Assembly: GCF_023634645.1 (NCBI RefSeq)
Contig: NZ_JAMKMR010000005.1
Location: forward strand, 186,001-250,000
DNA from: Vibrio sinus
Lineage (GTDB): Bacteria > Pseudomonadota > Gammaproteobacteria > Enterobacterales > Vibrionaceae
Direction: 5' to 3'
Length of the DNA: 64,000 nt
Made by a program: the position numbers and the translations under genes. Positions within the stretch are counted from its first letter, which is position 1. Each line of letters begins with the position of its first letter. The notes below the pieces were generated by a model. That model was not told the origin of the DNA, did no database searches, and was given only the letters and a program-made list of their open reading frames with translations. Shown here piece by piece: positions 1 through 9,058 of this stretch.

Positions 1-1817
1 TCAAGCTCACCAACAATATCATTAATGGCACTCATGTTACGGCTTAGCTCTTGAGTCACGCTACTTTGCTCTTCTGCCGCGGTAGCGATTTGCGTGCTTA
101 AATCATTGATCTCAGTAACAAAGTCCGTCATGACATCTAGGCTCTCTGCCACTTCACCAGCACCTTCAGCGGTTTGTCCGCATTTTTCCTTTGTGGAGTC
201 CATTGAATCAACCACTGACTGGCTGCCTCTTAATAGACTTGCTAGGGCAGATTCAATTTCTTCTGTACTGTCTTTGGTTCGACTGGCTAGGTTACGTACT
301 TCGTCGGCCACAACAGCAAACCCTCGTCCTTGCTCACCCGCGCGAGCCGCTTCTATTGCAGCATTAAGAGCTAACAGGTTGGTTTGTTCTGCTATGTCTC
401 CGATTACGCCAAGGATGGTATTGATACCATCGGTTTCCTCTGCCATCTTGTTTACGTTTTCTGATGCTACACTGACGTCTTCAACGAGATCTTGCACGTT
501 GGACTGTGCTTGCGTGACCGTGACTTTGGATGCAGAACTTGCGTCGTTCGCTTTTTGGGTAAGCTGAGCGGTATTGGCAGCGTCTGTTGCCATCGCTTCG
601 GCTGTGGAGTTCATTTCTTCTATTGCTGTTACCACAAGCTCAGTTTCTCGAACGTGGTCCTGCAATATGGTTGAGTTGCGCTGGCTTTGGTCCCGCATCT
701 GATCTACGTTTCCGTTGAGCTGGTGTACGGCTTCACTTATATCCAACATCATTGATTGCAGGCTATCAATGAACTTATTGACGCCTTCAGATATTTGGCC
801 GAGGTCGTCTTGAGTGGTGACCGTAATCCGTTGAGTGAGATCACCGTTACCTTCGCTTAAACCGACAATGGTTGCCTTCAAAGCGAGAATAGGTTTGTAG
901 AGAATATTCATCACAAACAAGGCGACGACGACACTGATTATTGTCGCAATAATTGCGGTCATAATGGCGGCTTGCTTTGCATCTGACAGGGCAGCGAAAG
1001 CGATGTCTTTATCTAGGCCGGTTATGAAATACCACTTTTTGCCAGCAATGTTGATTTCATGGGAAAAGAAAAGCTTATCCATACCATCGGCATTACCATC
1101 ATACATAATATGCGACTGACCTACCGCTTTACTTGCGACTTGGTTAAGCCAAGGGGTTTGGTCGGTTTTGCTGCCCGCAGCCACATCTTTTGTCGACGAA
1201 GCCAAGATGGTTTTATCCCCACTGAGTATCACTGCTATCGCTCCAGGAATGGTGTTGGCACCTTTAGCAATTTCGTTGAGGAACCCTAACTGCATATCAA
1301 CAGAAATCATGCCGCTTTTGGTTTTGCGTACAATAGAAACCCAATAGGTATCGCCTTCACTACCTTGGTAGGGCTCAGTGATGGTGGTTGAACTATTTTG
1401 CCGAGCCAATTGATACCAACCACGAGTGGTTACATCACCCTCAAATTTGTGATTGGGCCAAGTTTTCGCAGTTTGGTTCCAGTAAGCATCACCATTGGTA
1501 AATGCGACAACAGAGCTATTTAGGTTGGCGGCATTGGCAATAATGTGAGTTAATTCGATAAAGTCATCCGCTGTTCCAGTAATGTCTTTGTTGTCAAAGT
1601 ACTTGCCCAGTTTTTCAAGTCCGTCGACCTTCTCGCCAAGCTGAGCGGAGATTTTGTCTGCTTGACCTTTAACATAGCTTTGATTCGAAGCAGTAATGAG
1701 CTCAACAAGCGTTTCTTTTTGCTTTGTATATGCCACGTAACTTGAGACAGAGACTGACACTATCACTAGCAACACAATGAAAATGAGCAGTAGCTGTTTA
1801 AATCCTAAATTTCTCAT
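1..1817 (-). CDS. Methyl-accepting chemotaxis protein (3' end beyond window)
   Basis: Reading leftwards from an ATG at 1815-1817, the first residues form a membrane segment ([16 protein letters not shown]), followed by a periplasmic region of roughly 270 residues of the Cache sensor type, a second membrane segment (about 885-960), a HAMP-like region and a cytoplasmic signalling domain. The conserved hairpin tip is unmistakable at about 290-420: it contains [20 protein letters not shown] and then [11 protein letters not shown]. Such receptors sense a periplasmic ligand and control CheA/CheW. The ligand cannot be told from sequence. The last codons lie left of the window; about 605 residues are visible. 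No chemotaxis partner is adjacent, as is usual for scattered Vibrio receptors. Confidence 0.95.
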   Translation of the reverse strand, partial: MRNLGFKQLLLIFIVLLVIVSVSVSSYVAYTKQKETLVELITASNQSYVKGQADKISAQLGEKVDGLEKLGKYFDNKDITGTADDFIELTHIIANAANLNSSVVAFTNGDAYWNQTAKTWPNHKFEGDVTTRGWYQLARQNSSTTITEPYQGSEGDTYWVSIVRKTKSGMISVDMQLGFLNEIAKGANTIPGAIAVILSGDKTILASSTKDVAAGSKTDQTPWLNQVASKAVGQSHIMYDGNADGMDKLFFSHEINIAGKKWYFITGLDKDIAFAALSDAKQAAIMTAIIATIISVVVALFVMNILYKPILALKATIVGLSEGNGDLTQRITVTTQDDLGQISEGVNKFIDSLQSMMLDISEAVHQLNGNVDQMRDQSQRNSTILQDHVRETELVVTAIEEMNSTAEAMATDAANTAQLTQKANDASSASKVTVTQAQSNVQDLVEDVSVASENVNKMAEETDGINTILGVIGDIAEQTNLLALNAAIEAARAGEQGRGFAVVADEVRNLASRTKDSTEEIESALASLLRGSQSVVDSMDSTKEKCGQTAEGAGEVAESLDVMTDFVTEINDLSTQIATAAEEQSSVTQELSRNMSAINDIVGEL

Positions 1818-2076
1818 CTTTTCATCCCTATCACTCAGCCAATCACAATTTGTTTTTGGCGAGCTTTAATAACATTCTGATACTTCACTCATTGAGTGTG
1901 GTAGTAAATGAGCTAAACACCAAATTTGTCAATAAAGATTGCTATAGTCTTGTCAATACTATTCAAATTGCTAGATTGTGATTTGCTGGGTGTAGAGATT
2001 TGAAAAAAGAGAAGTTATTCTACACTTCAGTCCTTATGATACACTTTAAGATAGACATGTTGTTACAGGAGCAGTT

Positions 2077-2256
2077 ATGAAGGTAATCGTAGAGTTTCTT
2101 GAGTCAGGCCACTATAGAGATAACCCTTGGGATGATGATGCTTTTATTGAGAAAGGAGAGCGCCGAGCTGTGACCCCTTCCTATGCTGCGCAATTGATCG
2201 AGCAAAAAAAGGCGGCATTCCAACGTGTGGACGATGATAAACACAGTGGTTGCTAG
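2077..2256 (+). CDS. Small acidic hypothetical protein, 59 aa
   Basis: An ATG at 2077 follows a good ribosome site (AGGAG at 2067-2071). The product, starting MKVIVEFLESGHYRD and ending DDDKHSGC, is soluble, has no signal peptide or membrane segment, and is rich in charged residues. The stretch VTPSYAAQLIEQKKAAF loosely recalls small phage-associated proteins, but that is an impression only. A terminator-like hairpin lies 58 bases downstream, supporting a short monocistronic unit. I do not recognise the family. The gene is supported mainly by the ribosome site, the hairpin and coding-like composition. Confidence 0.5.
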   Translation: MKVIVEFLESGHYRDNPWDDDAFIEKGERRAVTPSYAAQLIEQKKAAFQRVDDDKHSGC

Positions 2257-2313
2257 GGGATAAAATGTGTAAGCAGGCTCGCTAGTCGAGCTGAATATTG
2301 CTACTAAGATTCG

Positions 2314-2357
2314 AACCCTCAAGAGCCTTTCTAGTTGATCGGCTGTTGGGGGTTTTT
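2314..2357 (+). terminator. Probable intrinsic terminator of the 59-aa gene
   Basis: Arms 2314-2327 and 2341-2354 pair over 14 positions (12 Watson-Crick, one G-T, one mismatch) around a 13-base loop. A run of five T ends at 2357. Confidence 0.5.
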
Positions 2358-2734
2358 CTATTCAACTACGCCTAATAACTGTGAAACCCGGTGTAAAGGA
2401 CACAATCGTAGAGATGGCGATGAAGAATTCAGGATTATGCGAAACTGGTCGTGGTTGAAAGGTGAAGACTGGCTCCGTTCTGCGTATTCTAAAAACTCCC
2501 CCGAAACAAATAGCTTCAATTCCATTCGATACTGCAAATATAGAGCTGATATGGTTATTGGTGTGACAGTTAGAAGCGTACCAATGGAATAGGGAGAAGT
2601 ACTGCCTGAACGCCTGTTATTAAATTTAGCTCACAATATTAACAGTGCTATTAATTACACTCATGAGACAGTTTTATCATTTGGTTAAGATAATTTTTAA
2701 TCTCTTAATATGAATAATAATTGGGAGTTTAAAT
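2358..2734. other. Gap without a recognised gene
   Basis: An open frame of 85 codons (2335-2592) spans much of this stretch, but it starts inside the terminator hairpin, has no ribosome site and has an uncharacteristic composition. A ribosome site for the next gene (GGGAG, 2723-2727) is the only element I can support. Confidence 0.3.
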
Positions 2735-3154
2735 ATGAAAAGTGTTTTTTGTCTTACAGCCATTGTTACAATCCTATTTACTGGATACGCTAATGCTGAT
2801 ATACCTGAAAGTGTAATTTGTCCGAGTTCTACAGAAATTAATCATGCGGCTTACCGACTTGAAGTAAAAGATCACTCGCATGGCAGGTATCTTCTACAAT
2901 CTGAGACTTCAGAACCAAGTAATAATCCATTTACAATTACACTTGTTTTACCAAGTAACCGTGTTGGGGAGGGTCAAGCTCCTATTGGAGTTGGGCAAGA
3001 TTATTTGATGAGTTTTAATCGAGTGGAGTATTCAGGTAGCGCTCTTGGACTTGATGCCTGTGTTTACAAAGGCAGCTTGGACTCAGTTTTGAATAATAAT
3101 TATCCGGATGATGCTTCAATAGTTGCTACTAGACCAACTAATAACTCTAACTGA
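2735..3154 (+). CDS. Small secreted protein, DUF3757-like
   Basis: The 139-residue product starts with a clear signal peptide (MKSVFCLTAIVTILFTGYANA, cleaved near residue 21). The mature part has two cysteines, one near the start in an ICPSSTEI motif and one near residue 112 (LDACVYKG), which may form a disulfide. The ICP-start and size resemble the small periplasmic/secreted DUF3757 family, a tentative match from memory. The start is well supported by GGGAG seven bases upstream. It is monocistronic and a hairpin follows at 3257-3292. Function unknown. Confidence 0.65.
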   Translation: MKSVFCLTAIVTILFTGYANADIPESVICPSSTEINHAAYRLEVKDHSHGRYLLQSETSEPSNNPFTITLVLPSNRVGEGQAPIGVGQDYLMSFNRVEYSGSALGLDACVYKGSLDSVLNNNYPDDASIVATRPTNNSN

Positions 3155-3256
3155 TTAGTAAATTTCATGTCATGTGAAATGGATATCTATCCAACATAAA
3201 TAGAGATTGCTGAATTTTAAAAGGAAGCTTGTATAAGGAGGTAATATTAGCATTGA

Positions 3257-3292
3257 ATAACAGTCCTAACTAGAAAAAGTAAGGACTGTTAT
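3257..3292 (+). terminator. 11-bp perfect hairpin
   Basis: ATAACAGTCCT pairs perfectly with AGGACTGTTAT around a 14-base loop. There is no strong T run, so it may act as a weak terminator or an RNA-stabilising 3' end for the secreted-protein gene about 100 bases upstream. A strong ribosome-site-like AAGGAGG (about 3236-3242) precedes it, followed only by a six-codon TTG frame. Confidence 0.4.
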
Positions 3293-3393
3293 CAATCTAA
3301 ACTAAAATTGACTTTATGGTTAATAACTCAAAAATAATATAAAAGGTAGCAGTGATACTTTCTTAAAGAGATTGGAATTAGGATACTATAAAA

Positions 3394-3570
3394 ATGAATC
3401 ATAACTGTAGTTCAAAAAGAAGACTGTCAGAAAAATGGTTTCGATCAAGTAATGGCAAAGCTAAGAAATGCTCATCCACTAAAATCTATCCGACTGCTCG
3501 TTCCGCTATTCGGCGTAAGATCGAAGAGTGGCACGAACAGAAAGATTGGGAAAAGCTGTGGGAACAGTAG
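3394..3570 (+). CDS. Small basic hypothetical protein, 58 aa
   Basis: The frame from ATG 3394 to TAG 3570 encodes a lysine/arginine-rich protein (MNHNCSSKRRLSEKWFRSS at the start) with a more helical C-terminal half, SAIRRKIEEWHEQKDWEKLW. There is no signal peptide. The composition is coding-like and the protein resembles short conserved orphan proteins of Vibrio, but I cannot assign a family. The upstream ribosome site is weak (TTAGGA at 3378-3383, ten bases away). Confidence 0.5.
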   Translation: MNHNCSSKRRLSEKWFRSSNGKAKKCSSTKIYPTARSAIRRKIEEWHEQKDWEKLWEQ

Positions 3571-4252
3571 ACTGTGTTTCCTATGCTGCCTTATATTGTT
3601 TCTCTAGTAAGCCTACGCAGGTAGTCAGTGATGGGAAGCGAATACCATCGTCGCTGATTGTCCTTTTTGTGTGATCCTGTCAGTGTGATTGTAACAGTTT
3701 GAAAAAGCTGATACAGGTGTGATTACCAAGATATTCTGATGTAATCACACCACTAGTTTTCTCTGCTCGCTCTTAAGCTTTTCCAGCCGTAGAACCACCA
3801 TATTTATCTTCAATTTTTCCCCATATAGTCAGAACAGCACTAGCATGTATATTTGGCAGTCTGCCCTTATTTGAAAAGCGCTTACACTGCAGAGTTCTCA
3901 CTATGTAGATTTATCTACATGGTTTATCTCGTTGATAATGCTCCTTTTCCAAATAGTTTTGAATCTACTTGTAAGTTGTACAGGGGTACTCCTAATTTTG
4001 CTCCTTTCATATTATATATCTGGACCTTCAGCGAATAGGATATAAATTCGACTTTTCCAGGAATATTTGGAGATTAACAACGCATACTAAATTCATGCAA
4101 TGTTATTGAGATATATATCACTAATGTGGGGGTGTTCATTTAATATAGATTTGCTAAACTTATTATTTACACCCATGTTACAAAGAGTATCATTCCATAA
4201 GTATGATGGCGTTACGAGAAAGGTTACATTTACGTACAAGAGCTGGCTATAG
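3571..4252. other. Long gap with GTGTGAT repeats and an inverted repeat
   Basis: No convincing gene is seen in about 680 bases. The left half carries GTGTGAT three times in direct orientation (3669-3675, 3683-3689, 3717-3723) and once inverted (3744-3750). The last two form an 11-bp perfect inverted repeat, 3716-3726 with 3741-3751, around 14 bases. The right half is AT-rich and presumably holds the promoter of the kinase operon that starts at 4253. A 61-codon frame at 3853-4038 is rejected. Confidence 0.5.
3716..3751. repeat. Perfect 11-bp inverted repeat (GGTGTGATTAC)
   Basis: GGTGTGATTAC at 3716-3726 is mirrored by GTAATCACACC at 3741-3751. Two further GTGTGAT copies lie 5' of it. It could be an operator or a transcript hairpin; no T run follows, so a terminator is less likely. 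Confidence 0.6.
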
Positions 4253-5665
4253 ATGAATTCCTGCAGAAAAGCTATATTTATCTTATATCCTGTACTTGCA
4301 CTTTCCTTGTTTCCTTACGATGTGTCCGCTTCTGATATTGAGAACCAGTGGAAGCAGTTTTATACACGAGCTTGGAAGGCATCAGAATTAAAGGTAAATA
4401 GAAACGAGTTAAAAAATTTTCCTAAAGAACTATTGCATAGTAGTTCACAATACCCACATTTTCAAGTGTTTAGTTGGCAAGATATAGAATTAATTTGGGA
4501 GGTCGCAGATTCTTGTAAGCCTCCTGATACGGTTTCAAAAAGGTTGCGCAGTGCTGTGGAGTTTGAATTAGCGTTATGTAGTAATAAAACGTTGGATGAT
4601 ACTTGGTTCAAAAACAATTATACGTTTCATCCGGCTGGAGAAAGTTATGCCGATAGGTATATTCTTCGTTACCCATCAGCAGTTAAGTTACCTAATGTAC
4701 GAACTAGATTTACTATTAATAACCCTGAGCATCCACTACATAATTTATTAAATGATCTTACATTCAAAGGGGTTGATTTTCTTTTAAAGGGGTATAAGGC
4801 CTATATCGTAAAAGGAGATATTTGGTTGAATGGTAACAGCGGGTGGAAATTTATCTCTCAAGAAAAGTGGTTGCCGATAGCTGATAGCTTTGGGTTGGAG
4901 ATCTCTGATAAAGTTAAAGGATGCTCGTTTTACTATAGTAATATTTGTGTCAATAGGGTTCCGCCAACTGAAAATAGGCTTAAAGTAGCACTTGCAATAG
5001 TTAGTACATTATTGTTAGTTGTTTGTTCTAGAGCGCTTTATGTACGCCGACAACAGCAACATGAGCGGCGGTTTTTATTAGAGCTGTTGACTCATGAATT
5101 ACGAACACCAATCGCGAGCCTAGGTTACACGGTTGAGTTATTGAAAGATAATTTCAATTCTATGGAAGAAAATACTCAATATGCAATTGGTAGACTGATG
5201 TCTGATCATCAACGTCTTACACAACTAACCGAAGCGAGCAAAACGTATTTAAGCCACAATAGAGAAGAAAAATATCAATCTAGTGAAGCGTATTTGTCTG
5301 AGTGGTTAGATTTTATTACGAATAAGTTCGGGTTATCGTATAGTCTATCAGATGACCGATATGTAAGTTTACCCTATTACTGGCTTACAATATGTTTGGA
5401 AAACCTAATAAAAAATGCAATGCAGCATGGCAGTGGAAACATAGAGATATCAGTGTTTGTGTCTACCAAGCTTATTATTGAAGTAAAAGACGAAGGGGAG
5501 TTCCCGAATATATACCAAAGAGTATCAAGAGCATTTAGGCCAAGAGGTACAGAGAAAAATATGGGCATTGGTCTTTCGGTAGTATCGAGGCTCATGAGAA
5601 AAGTTGGCGGTCGGTTAAGAATTTCGAGAAATCCAACTAGATGTATTTTGGAATTAAGACTATGA
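4253..5665 (+). CDS. Membrane sensor histidine kinase, VxrA-like (DUF3404 sensor)
   Basis: The 470-residue protein has an N-terminal signal/membrane segment (about 5-25), a periplasmic sensor of about 215 residues, a second membrane segment (about 244-262) and a cytoplasmic kinase core. The phosphoacceptor is His281 in THELRTP. The N box is ENLIKNAMQHG and the G boxes are VKDEGEF and MGIGLSVVSRLM. Length, layout and gene order match VxrA (WigK) of Vibrio, which carries a DUF3404 sensor and controls cell-wall stress responses and type VI secretion. It may be the vxrA ortholog or a paralog. Its stop overlaps the next start (ATGA), implying translational coupling. A second, shorter relative lies at 48916. 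Confidence 0.85.
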   Translation: MNSCRKAIFILYPVLALSLFPYDVSASDIENQWKQFYTRAWKASELKVNRNELKNFPKELLHSSSQYPHFQVFSWQDIELIWEVADSCKPPDTVSKRLRSAVEFELALCSNKTLDDTWFKNNYTFHPAGESYADRYILRYPSAVKLPNVRTRFTINNPEHPLHNLLNDLTFKGVDFLLKGYKAYIVKGDIWLNGNSGWKFISQEKWLPIADSFGLEISDKVKGCSFYYSNICVNRVPPTENRLKVALAIVSTLLLVVCSRALYVRRQQQHERRFLLELLTHELRTPIASLGYTVELLKDNFNSMEENTQYAIGRLMSDHQRLTQLTEASKTYLSHNREEKYQSSEAYLSEWLDFITNKFGLSYSLSDDRYVSLPYYWLTICLENLIKNAMQHGSGNIEISVFVSTKLIIEVKDEGEFPNIYQRVSRAFRPRGTEKNMGIGLSVVSRLMRKVGGRLRISRNPTRCILELRL

Positions 5666-6309
5666 ATAATATATTGTTGATTGAAGATGACAAACTTTTA
5701 GGAGAAGGATTATCCCATTTTTTGGAAAACCACGGATACAAATGTACTTGGTTGCAGAATATTAAGAATATTGAAAAACATTGGATAGTTGCGGATTTGG
5801 TGTTACTCGACCGGCAATTAGCTGAAGGTGATAGTGTACATTTTTTACCTCGTTGGCTATCTAATAAAGCCATTCCTGTAATTGTGTTGACCGCAAAAGT
5901 AGATGTTGACCAAAGAATAGAAGGGTTGATGGCCGGTGCAAAAGATTATGTAATCAAACCGTTTTCTAATTTAGAGCTACTAGCGAGAATCAATGCGCAA
6001 CTTAGACCTTTAGGTGAAAGCAACATCTTGTATGAAAGTATCGATATTGATATATCTGCACGTACGGTTAGAAATGCAGGGCAAGCGGTGTCTATGACAA
6101 CGAAAGAATTTGAGCTTCTTCTATTGCTAATACAAAATCAAGGTAGAGTGTTTCATCGAGAAGAAATTCTGAATAAAATATGGGGCTATCAAGCCTTTCC
6201 CACCACTAGAACGGTGGATAATCATATTCTTCGTATTAGAAAAAAACTGCCAGCTTTGCAGATAGATACACTAAGAAGTATTGGCTATCGACTTGTGAAA
6301 GTATCATGA
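5662..6309 (+). CDS. OmpR/PhoB-family response regulator, VxrB-like
   Basis: I place the start at ATG 5662, which overlaps the kinase stop, instead of an in-frame ATG 21 bases upstream that would add a non-family extension. The 215-residue protein has a receiver domain with acidic residues EDD at 8-10, phosphoacceptor Asp50 (VLLDRQL) and the switch Lys in VIKPF. The C-terminal winged helix has MTTKEFELLLLL, HREEILNKIWG and RTVDNHILRIRKKL. It is the obvious partner of the kinase at 4253. VxrB regulates cell-wall, biofilm and type VI genes in V. cholerae; whether this copy has the same targets is unknown. Its stop overlaps the next start. Confidence 0.93.
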   Translation: MNNILLIEDDKLLGEGLSHFLENHGYKCTWLQNIKNIEKHWIVADLVLLDRQLAEGDSVHFLPRWLSNKAIPVIVLTAKVDVDQRIEGLMAGAKDYVIKPFSNLELLARINAQLRPLGESNILYESIDIDISARTVRNAGQAVSMTTKEFELLLLLIQNQGRVFHREEILNKIWGYQAFPTTRTVDNHILRIRKKLPALQIDTLRSIGYRLVKVS

Positions 6310-7175
6310 AAAAGTCATTTTTATTCGTGGTCTGTTGTACACTAACTCTCCCAGCTTCTGCTTCAACAGGTTGGTTTTCGAGTTCACCACTAAATTCAAG
6401 CTACTCAGCTTTAATAAATAAAAACTATCAGTTAGCATGGGAGGAGCTAGAAATTAACCTATCTAGCCAAAAAATCCCAGAAAAGTATTGGGTCCCTATA
6501 AAAAATACTATCTTGTCTTCTACAGATTGTGGGCATAAGCTAAAATCCTTCTCAATTAAGGAAGGTAACTTTACAGTCAAGTTGATTAATAAAGATATGC
6601 CTTTTCATGACGGGTATCGAATAATAGTATCCTCAGACTTACTTTTAAAACCTGCTAGAGTGGTACTTACTGATCCTAACGATAAAAGTTTGATAGTTGG
6701 TGAGCTAGTTCCAAACCCTAGCAGCATTTCTTTAATAAGTATGGATTTCCATCAAGCTCCAAAACCAGGAATCTATCAGCTACGCATCAATGGTAATAGT
6801 CATCCTCTTATTATCGAGTCCTTTAATGAAGAAAGATGGGTTACTGTTCAAAATGGAGATCTATATAGTCCGCTTAAAGTACATATCCCGAAAGTGCCAA
6901 AAAGTTGTGAACCACAAGAGTTATTATGGGAATGGTCAGATGTAAATTACAAGACTTTGGGATACAGAGATATGAAAATTGTGCGCGATGGTTCTTCAGG
7001 TCAAGATTATAGCCGTATACCAAATAAGGACTTTCCGGATAATACGAGATACGTTAGTGCTGTTGTTAGGAAAGTAGAGTTTCAAGCAGGCATTCGAGTA
7101 GAATACGTAAATAAAGTAACTGTAATAAACCCATATTATAGATACTCTTCCTATTTTGATATTAAAGAACGCTAA
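6306..7175 (+). CDS. Secreted/periplasmic protein of the vxr operon (VxrC-like, DUF2861)
   Basis: This 289-residue product begins with a signal peptide (MKKSFLFVVCCTLTLPASAS, cleaved near residue 20). It then has a mostly beta-type mature region with no membrane segment and a few cysteines (CGHKLKS, KSCEPQEL). It overlaps the regulator gene by four bases, so all three genes are one operon. In Vibrio a DUF2861 protein follows vxrAB at this position (VxrC), and size and context fit. The assignment rests on gene order more than on a diagnostic motif. A weak TAATACC/GGTATTA hairpin at 7173-7202 may end the transcript. Confidence 0.7.
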   Translation: MKKSFLFVVCCTLTLPASASTGWFSSSPLNSSYSALINKNYQLAWEELEINLSSQKIPEKYWVPIKNTILSSTDCGHKLKSFSIKEGNFTVKLINKDMPFHDGYRIIVSSDLLLKPARVVLTDPNDKSLIVGELVPNPSSISLISMDFHQAPKPGIYQLRINGNSHPLIIESFNEERWVTVQNGDLYSPLKVHIPKVPKSCEPQELLWEWSDVNYKTLGYRDMKIVRDGSSGQDYSRIPNKDFPDNTRYVSAVVRKVEFQAGIRVEYVNKVTVINPYYRYSSYFDIKER

Positions 7176-7259
7176 TACCTAAAGAAAGCAGGTTGGGTAT
7201 TATATCATTTAGTAGGCAAGGGCAAAAAGCTAATACATCAACAGAGCTAGTTAGAATTA

Positions 7260-8660
7260 TTATAATTTAGGTATACCTTCTTGCTCGAGAAGAAGATCAT
7301 GTGCTTGTTTTAGATCTGGTTGAGTAGAAATGATTCCTGAGGTTTCATCTATGCCCGTTATTAATCGGCCTGAATCAGTTAAAATCTCCCTCATTTGTTT
7401 TGGCGGCAACGCTCCTAGACCATATGCGTACGCCATACCTTGTAAGCTTGCGACTGCACCCGCTAGAATTGGGTTAGCAGAAGAAGTACCTCCGAATGAT
7501 TCTGTGTACAGGTTTTCGGAATTGTAGTAACCACCGGCAGTTGTTGTCACATTCATCCCCCATGAAGCACTATCAATACGGCTGCCATAGTTACTAAACC
7601 AAGCTCTAGAACCTTTATCTGTAATGGCCGCTACGTATATGGCACCAGAGTCGGTGACATTGCGGTTAAACTTATTATCAAAATACACATGATCTAAGTT
7701 TAAGTTTCCATTTCCCGCGGCTAATACAACGTGGATACCTTTCTGGATCGAGTACTTTATCGCATCTTTCCAAGCATAGGAATATTCCACAGGGACTAAG
7801 CATCGGTTCTGACAATATGAACCCCAATGGCCTGTGATTTGGAACTGAACACCTATTTGTATGACTGAGCCGGGTTTCAAATGTTGGGCGAGATATACTA
7901 TTTCTTGAGCCCCACAGTATGACCAACCGAGGCGCGCTTGGTTTGCTATACCTGTTGTGCCAAACCCGTTGTCCAATGAAGCTATGATTCCAGCGCTCAT
8001 CGTATCATGGTCACCCCAATATGGGTTGTAGGAGTGGTCACCTAAAGAAATAGAAGGATAAGGTAGATCTGAATGTTGGAAGTTGTAGGATCCACACTCC
8101 ATAGAAACAACATCCACTCCAAGACCTTTACCTCCAGGTTTGTCCCACATGTATTTAGCGTTAATTCCATAAAATAAGCCGTTCTTATTGGTGTCATTTA
8201 AATAATACTGCTTATCAAAATAGCTGGAATTAGTCGCTGAATTAGTAGTTAGTGACAAGTTTTCGCTAAGGTTGTTAAGGTTTGTAGGTAGCGCTTCTGG
8301 TTCAAGTTGTACATGTTCTACTAAGTCACTATTACTCAAAAACTCATACATTTTTTTAATTGAAGTAGTGTCGTTCGAATCAACTTCAAGACTATAATAT
8401 CGATCTAAGCCTATGTCTTTATAGCTAGTAGTATCACTTAAAACACCTTTTTGATTAAAGTAAAATAGGGGTGTTGCATTAGTTACTTTAGGAACACTAT
8501 CTTCAGTAAACTTTACTTTATAGATAATTGAGATCGTTTCCTTTTTATAAATAGACAAATCTACACTGTCAATTATCATGTCATTAGCATAAGAATATGA
8601 TTTCATTATACTATAGGATATTATTGTTACCTGAAATACTAATAATAATGACTTATTCAT
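7260..8660 (-). CDS. Secreted subtilisin-like (S8) protein with altered Asp position
   Basis: The 466-residue protein has an N-terminal signal-like segment (about 1-25), a prodomain-like region to about 150, and an S8 domain at about 155-460. His218 sits in GDHDTMSAGIIAS, Asn317 is the oxyanion residue in VVLAAGNGN, and Ser393 is the nucleophile in GGTSSANP. At the place where subtilases carry Asp (D-T-G, or D-V-E in some branches) the sequence reads VDVVSMECG, with Ser186 at the aligned Asp and Glu188 two residues on. It may use Glu188 or be inactive. Four cysteines cluster at about 188-286. It is convergent with the vxr-like operon and stands alone. Confidence 0.85.
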   Translation of the reverse strand: MNKSLLLVFQVTIISYSIMKSYSYANDMIIDSVDLSIYKKETISIIYKVKFTEDSVPKVTNATPLFYFNQKGVLSDTTSYKDIGLDRYYSLEVDSNDTTSIKKMYEFLSNSDLVEHVQLEPEALPTNLNNLSENLSLTTNSATNSSYFDKQYYLNDTNKNGLFYGINAKYMWDKPGGKGLGVDVVSMECGSYNFQHSDLPYPSISLGDHSYNPYWGDHDTMSAGIIASLDNGFGTTGIANQARLGWSYCGAQEIVYLAQHLKPGSVIQIGVQFQITGHWGSYCQNRCLVPVEYSYAWKDAIKYSIQKGIHVVLAAGNGNLNLDHVYFDNKFNRNVTDSGAIYVAAITDKGSRAWFSNYGSRIDSASWGMNVTTTAGGYYNSENLYTESFGGTSSANPILAGAVASLQGMAYAYGLGALPPKQMREILTDSGRLITGIDETSGIISTQPDLKQAHDLLLEQEGIPKL

Positions 8661-9058
8661 GTAGCCTCTCGATTAACGGTTCTGTTCATGTGGGTATTTT
8701 TTATAGCGTTACTGTTTATATAGGATAAGATTATAAACAGCGTGGCGATGTAAGAAATATTTCATTATTAACTAATTAATTTTGTTAGCCAGTTTCAAAA
8801 ATTATTGTTAGTGAAATAAGTCTACTATGCATATGAATAATATTCGGAATATTTCATCCTTAATTTATGTATTCTAATGTGAGCTTGTTCCCATATGTAT
8901 TATGGAAACAGTAAATTTAAGCCAGATACGGAGTGTGACTCCAATTGAGTAATGGCTTGAGAAAAGCCGTACGGCTCCAACAAGAATTGGAAAAAGTGGT
9001 GAGGCCACCACGCGCTTACTTTTTGGAATGGCTCTGTGTAATGGAGTCCTTTAGGCTA
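8661..9058. other. Intergenic region with terminators of the leftward gene at 9059
   Basis: The right part holds leftward-reading hairpins (see 8991-9011). It also has a 12-base palindrome AGCCGTACGGCT at 8965-8976, followed on the minus strand by TTTT. The left part (8661-8930) is AT-rich and presumably contains the promoter of the S8 gene, which reads leftwards from 8660. No gene is seen. Confidence 0.5.
8991..9011 (-). terminator. Intrinsic terminator of the tandem binding-protein gene
   Basis: On the minus strand GTGGTG pairs with CACCAC around a four-base loop and is followed at once by five T (complement of 8991-8995). It lies 48 bases past the stop of the gene ending at 9059. Confidence 0.75.

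Noticed and set aside
2297..2327. tRNA-like GGTTCGAATC on the minus strand
   Set aside because: The flanking bases do not form a T-arm stem and no cloverleaf could be built.
2335..2592. 85-codon plus-strand frame after the 59-aa gene
   Set aside because: Starts inside a terminator hairpin, has no ribosome site and a composition unlike a folded protein.
3853..4038. 61-codon plus-strand frame
   Set aside because: No ribosome site, no coding character; lies in a repeat-rich gap.
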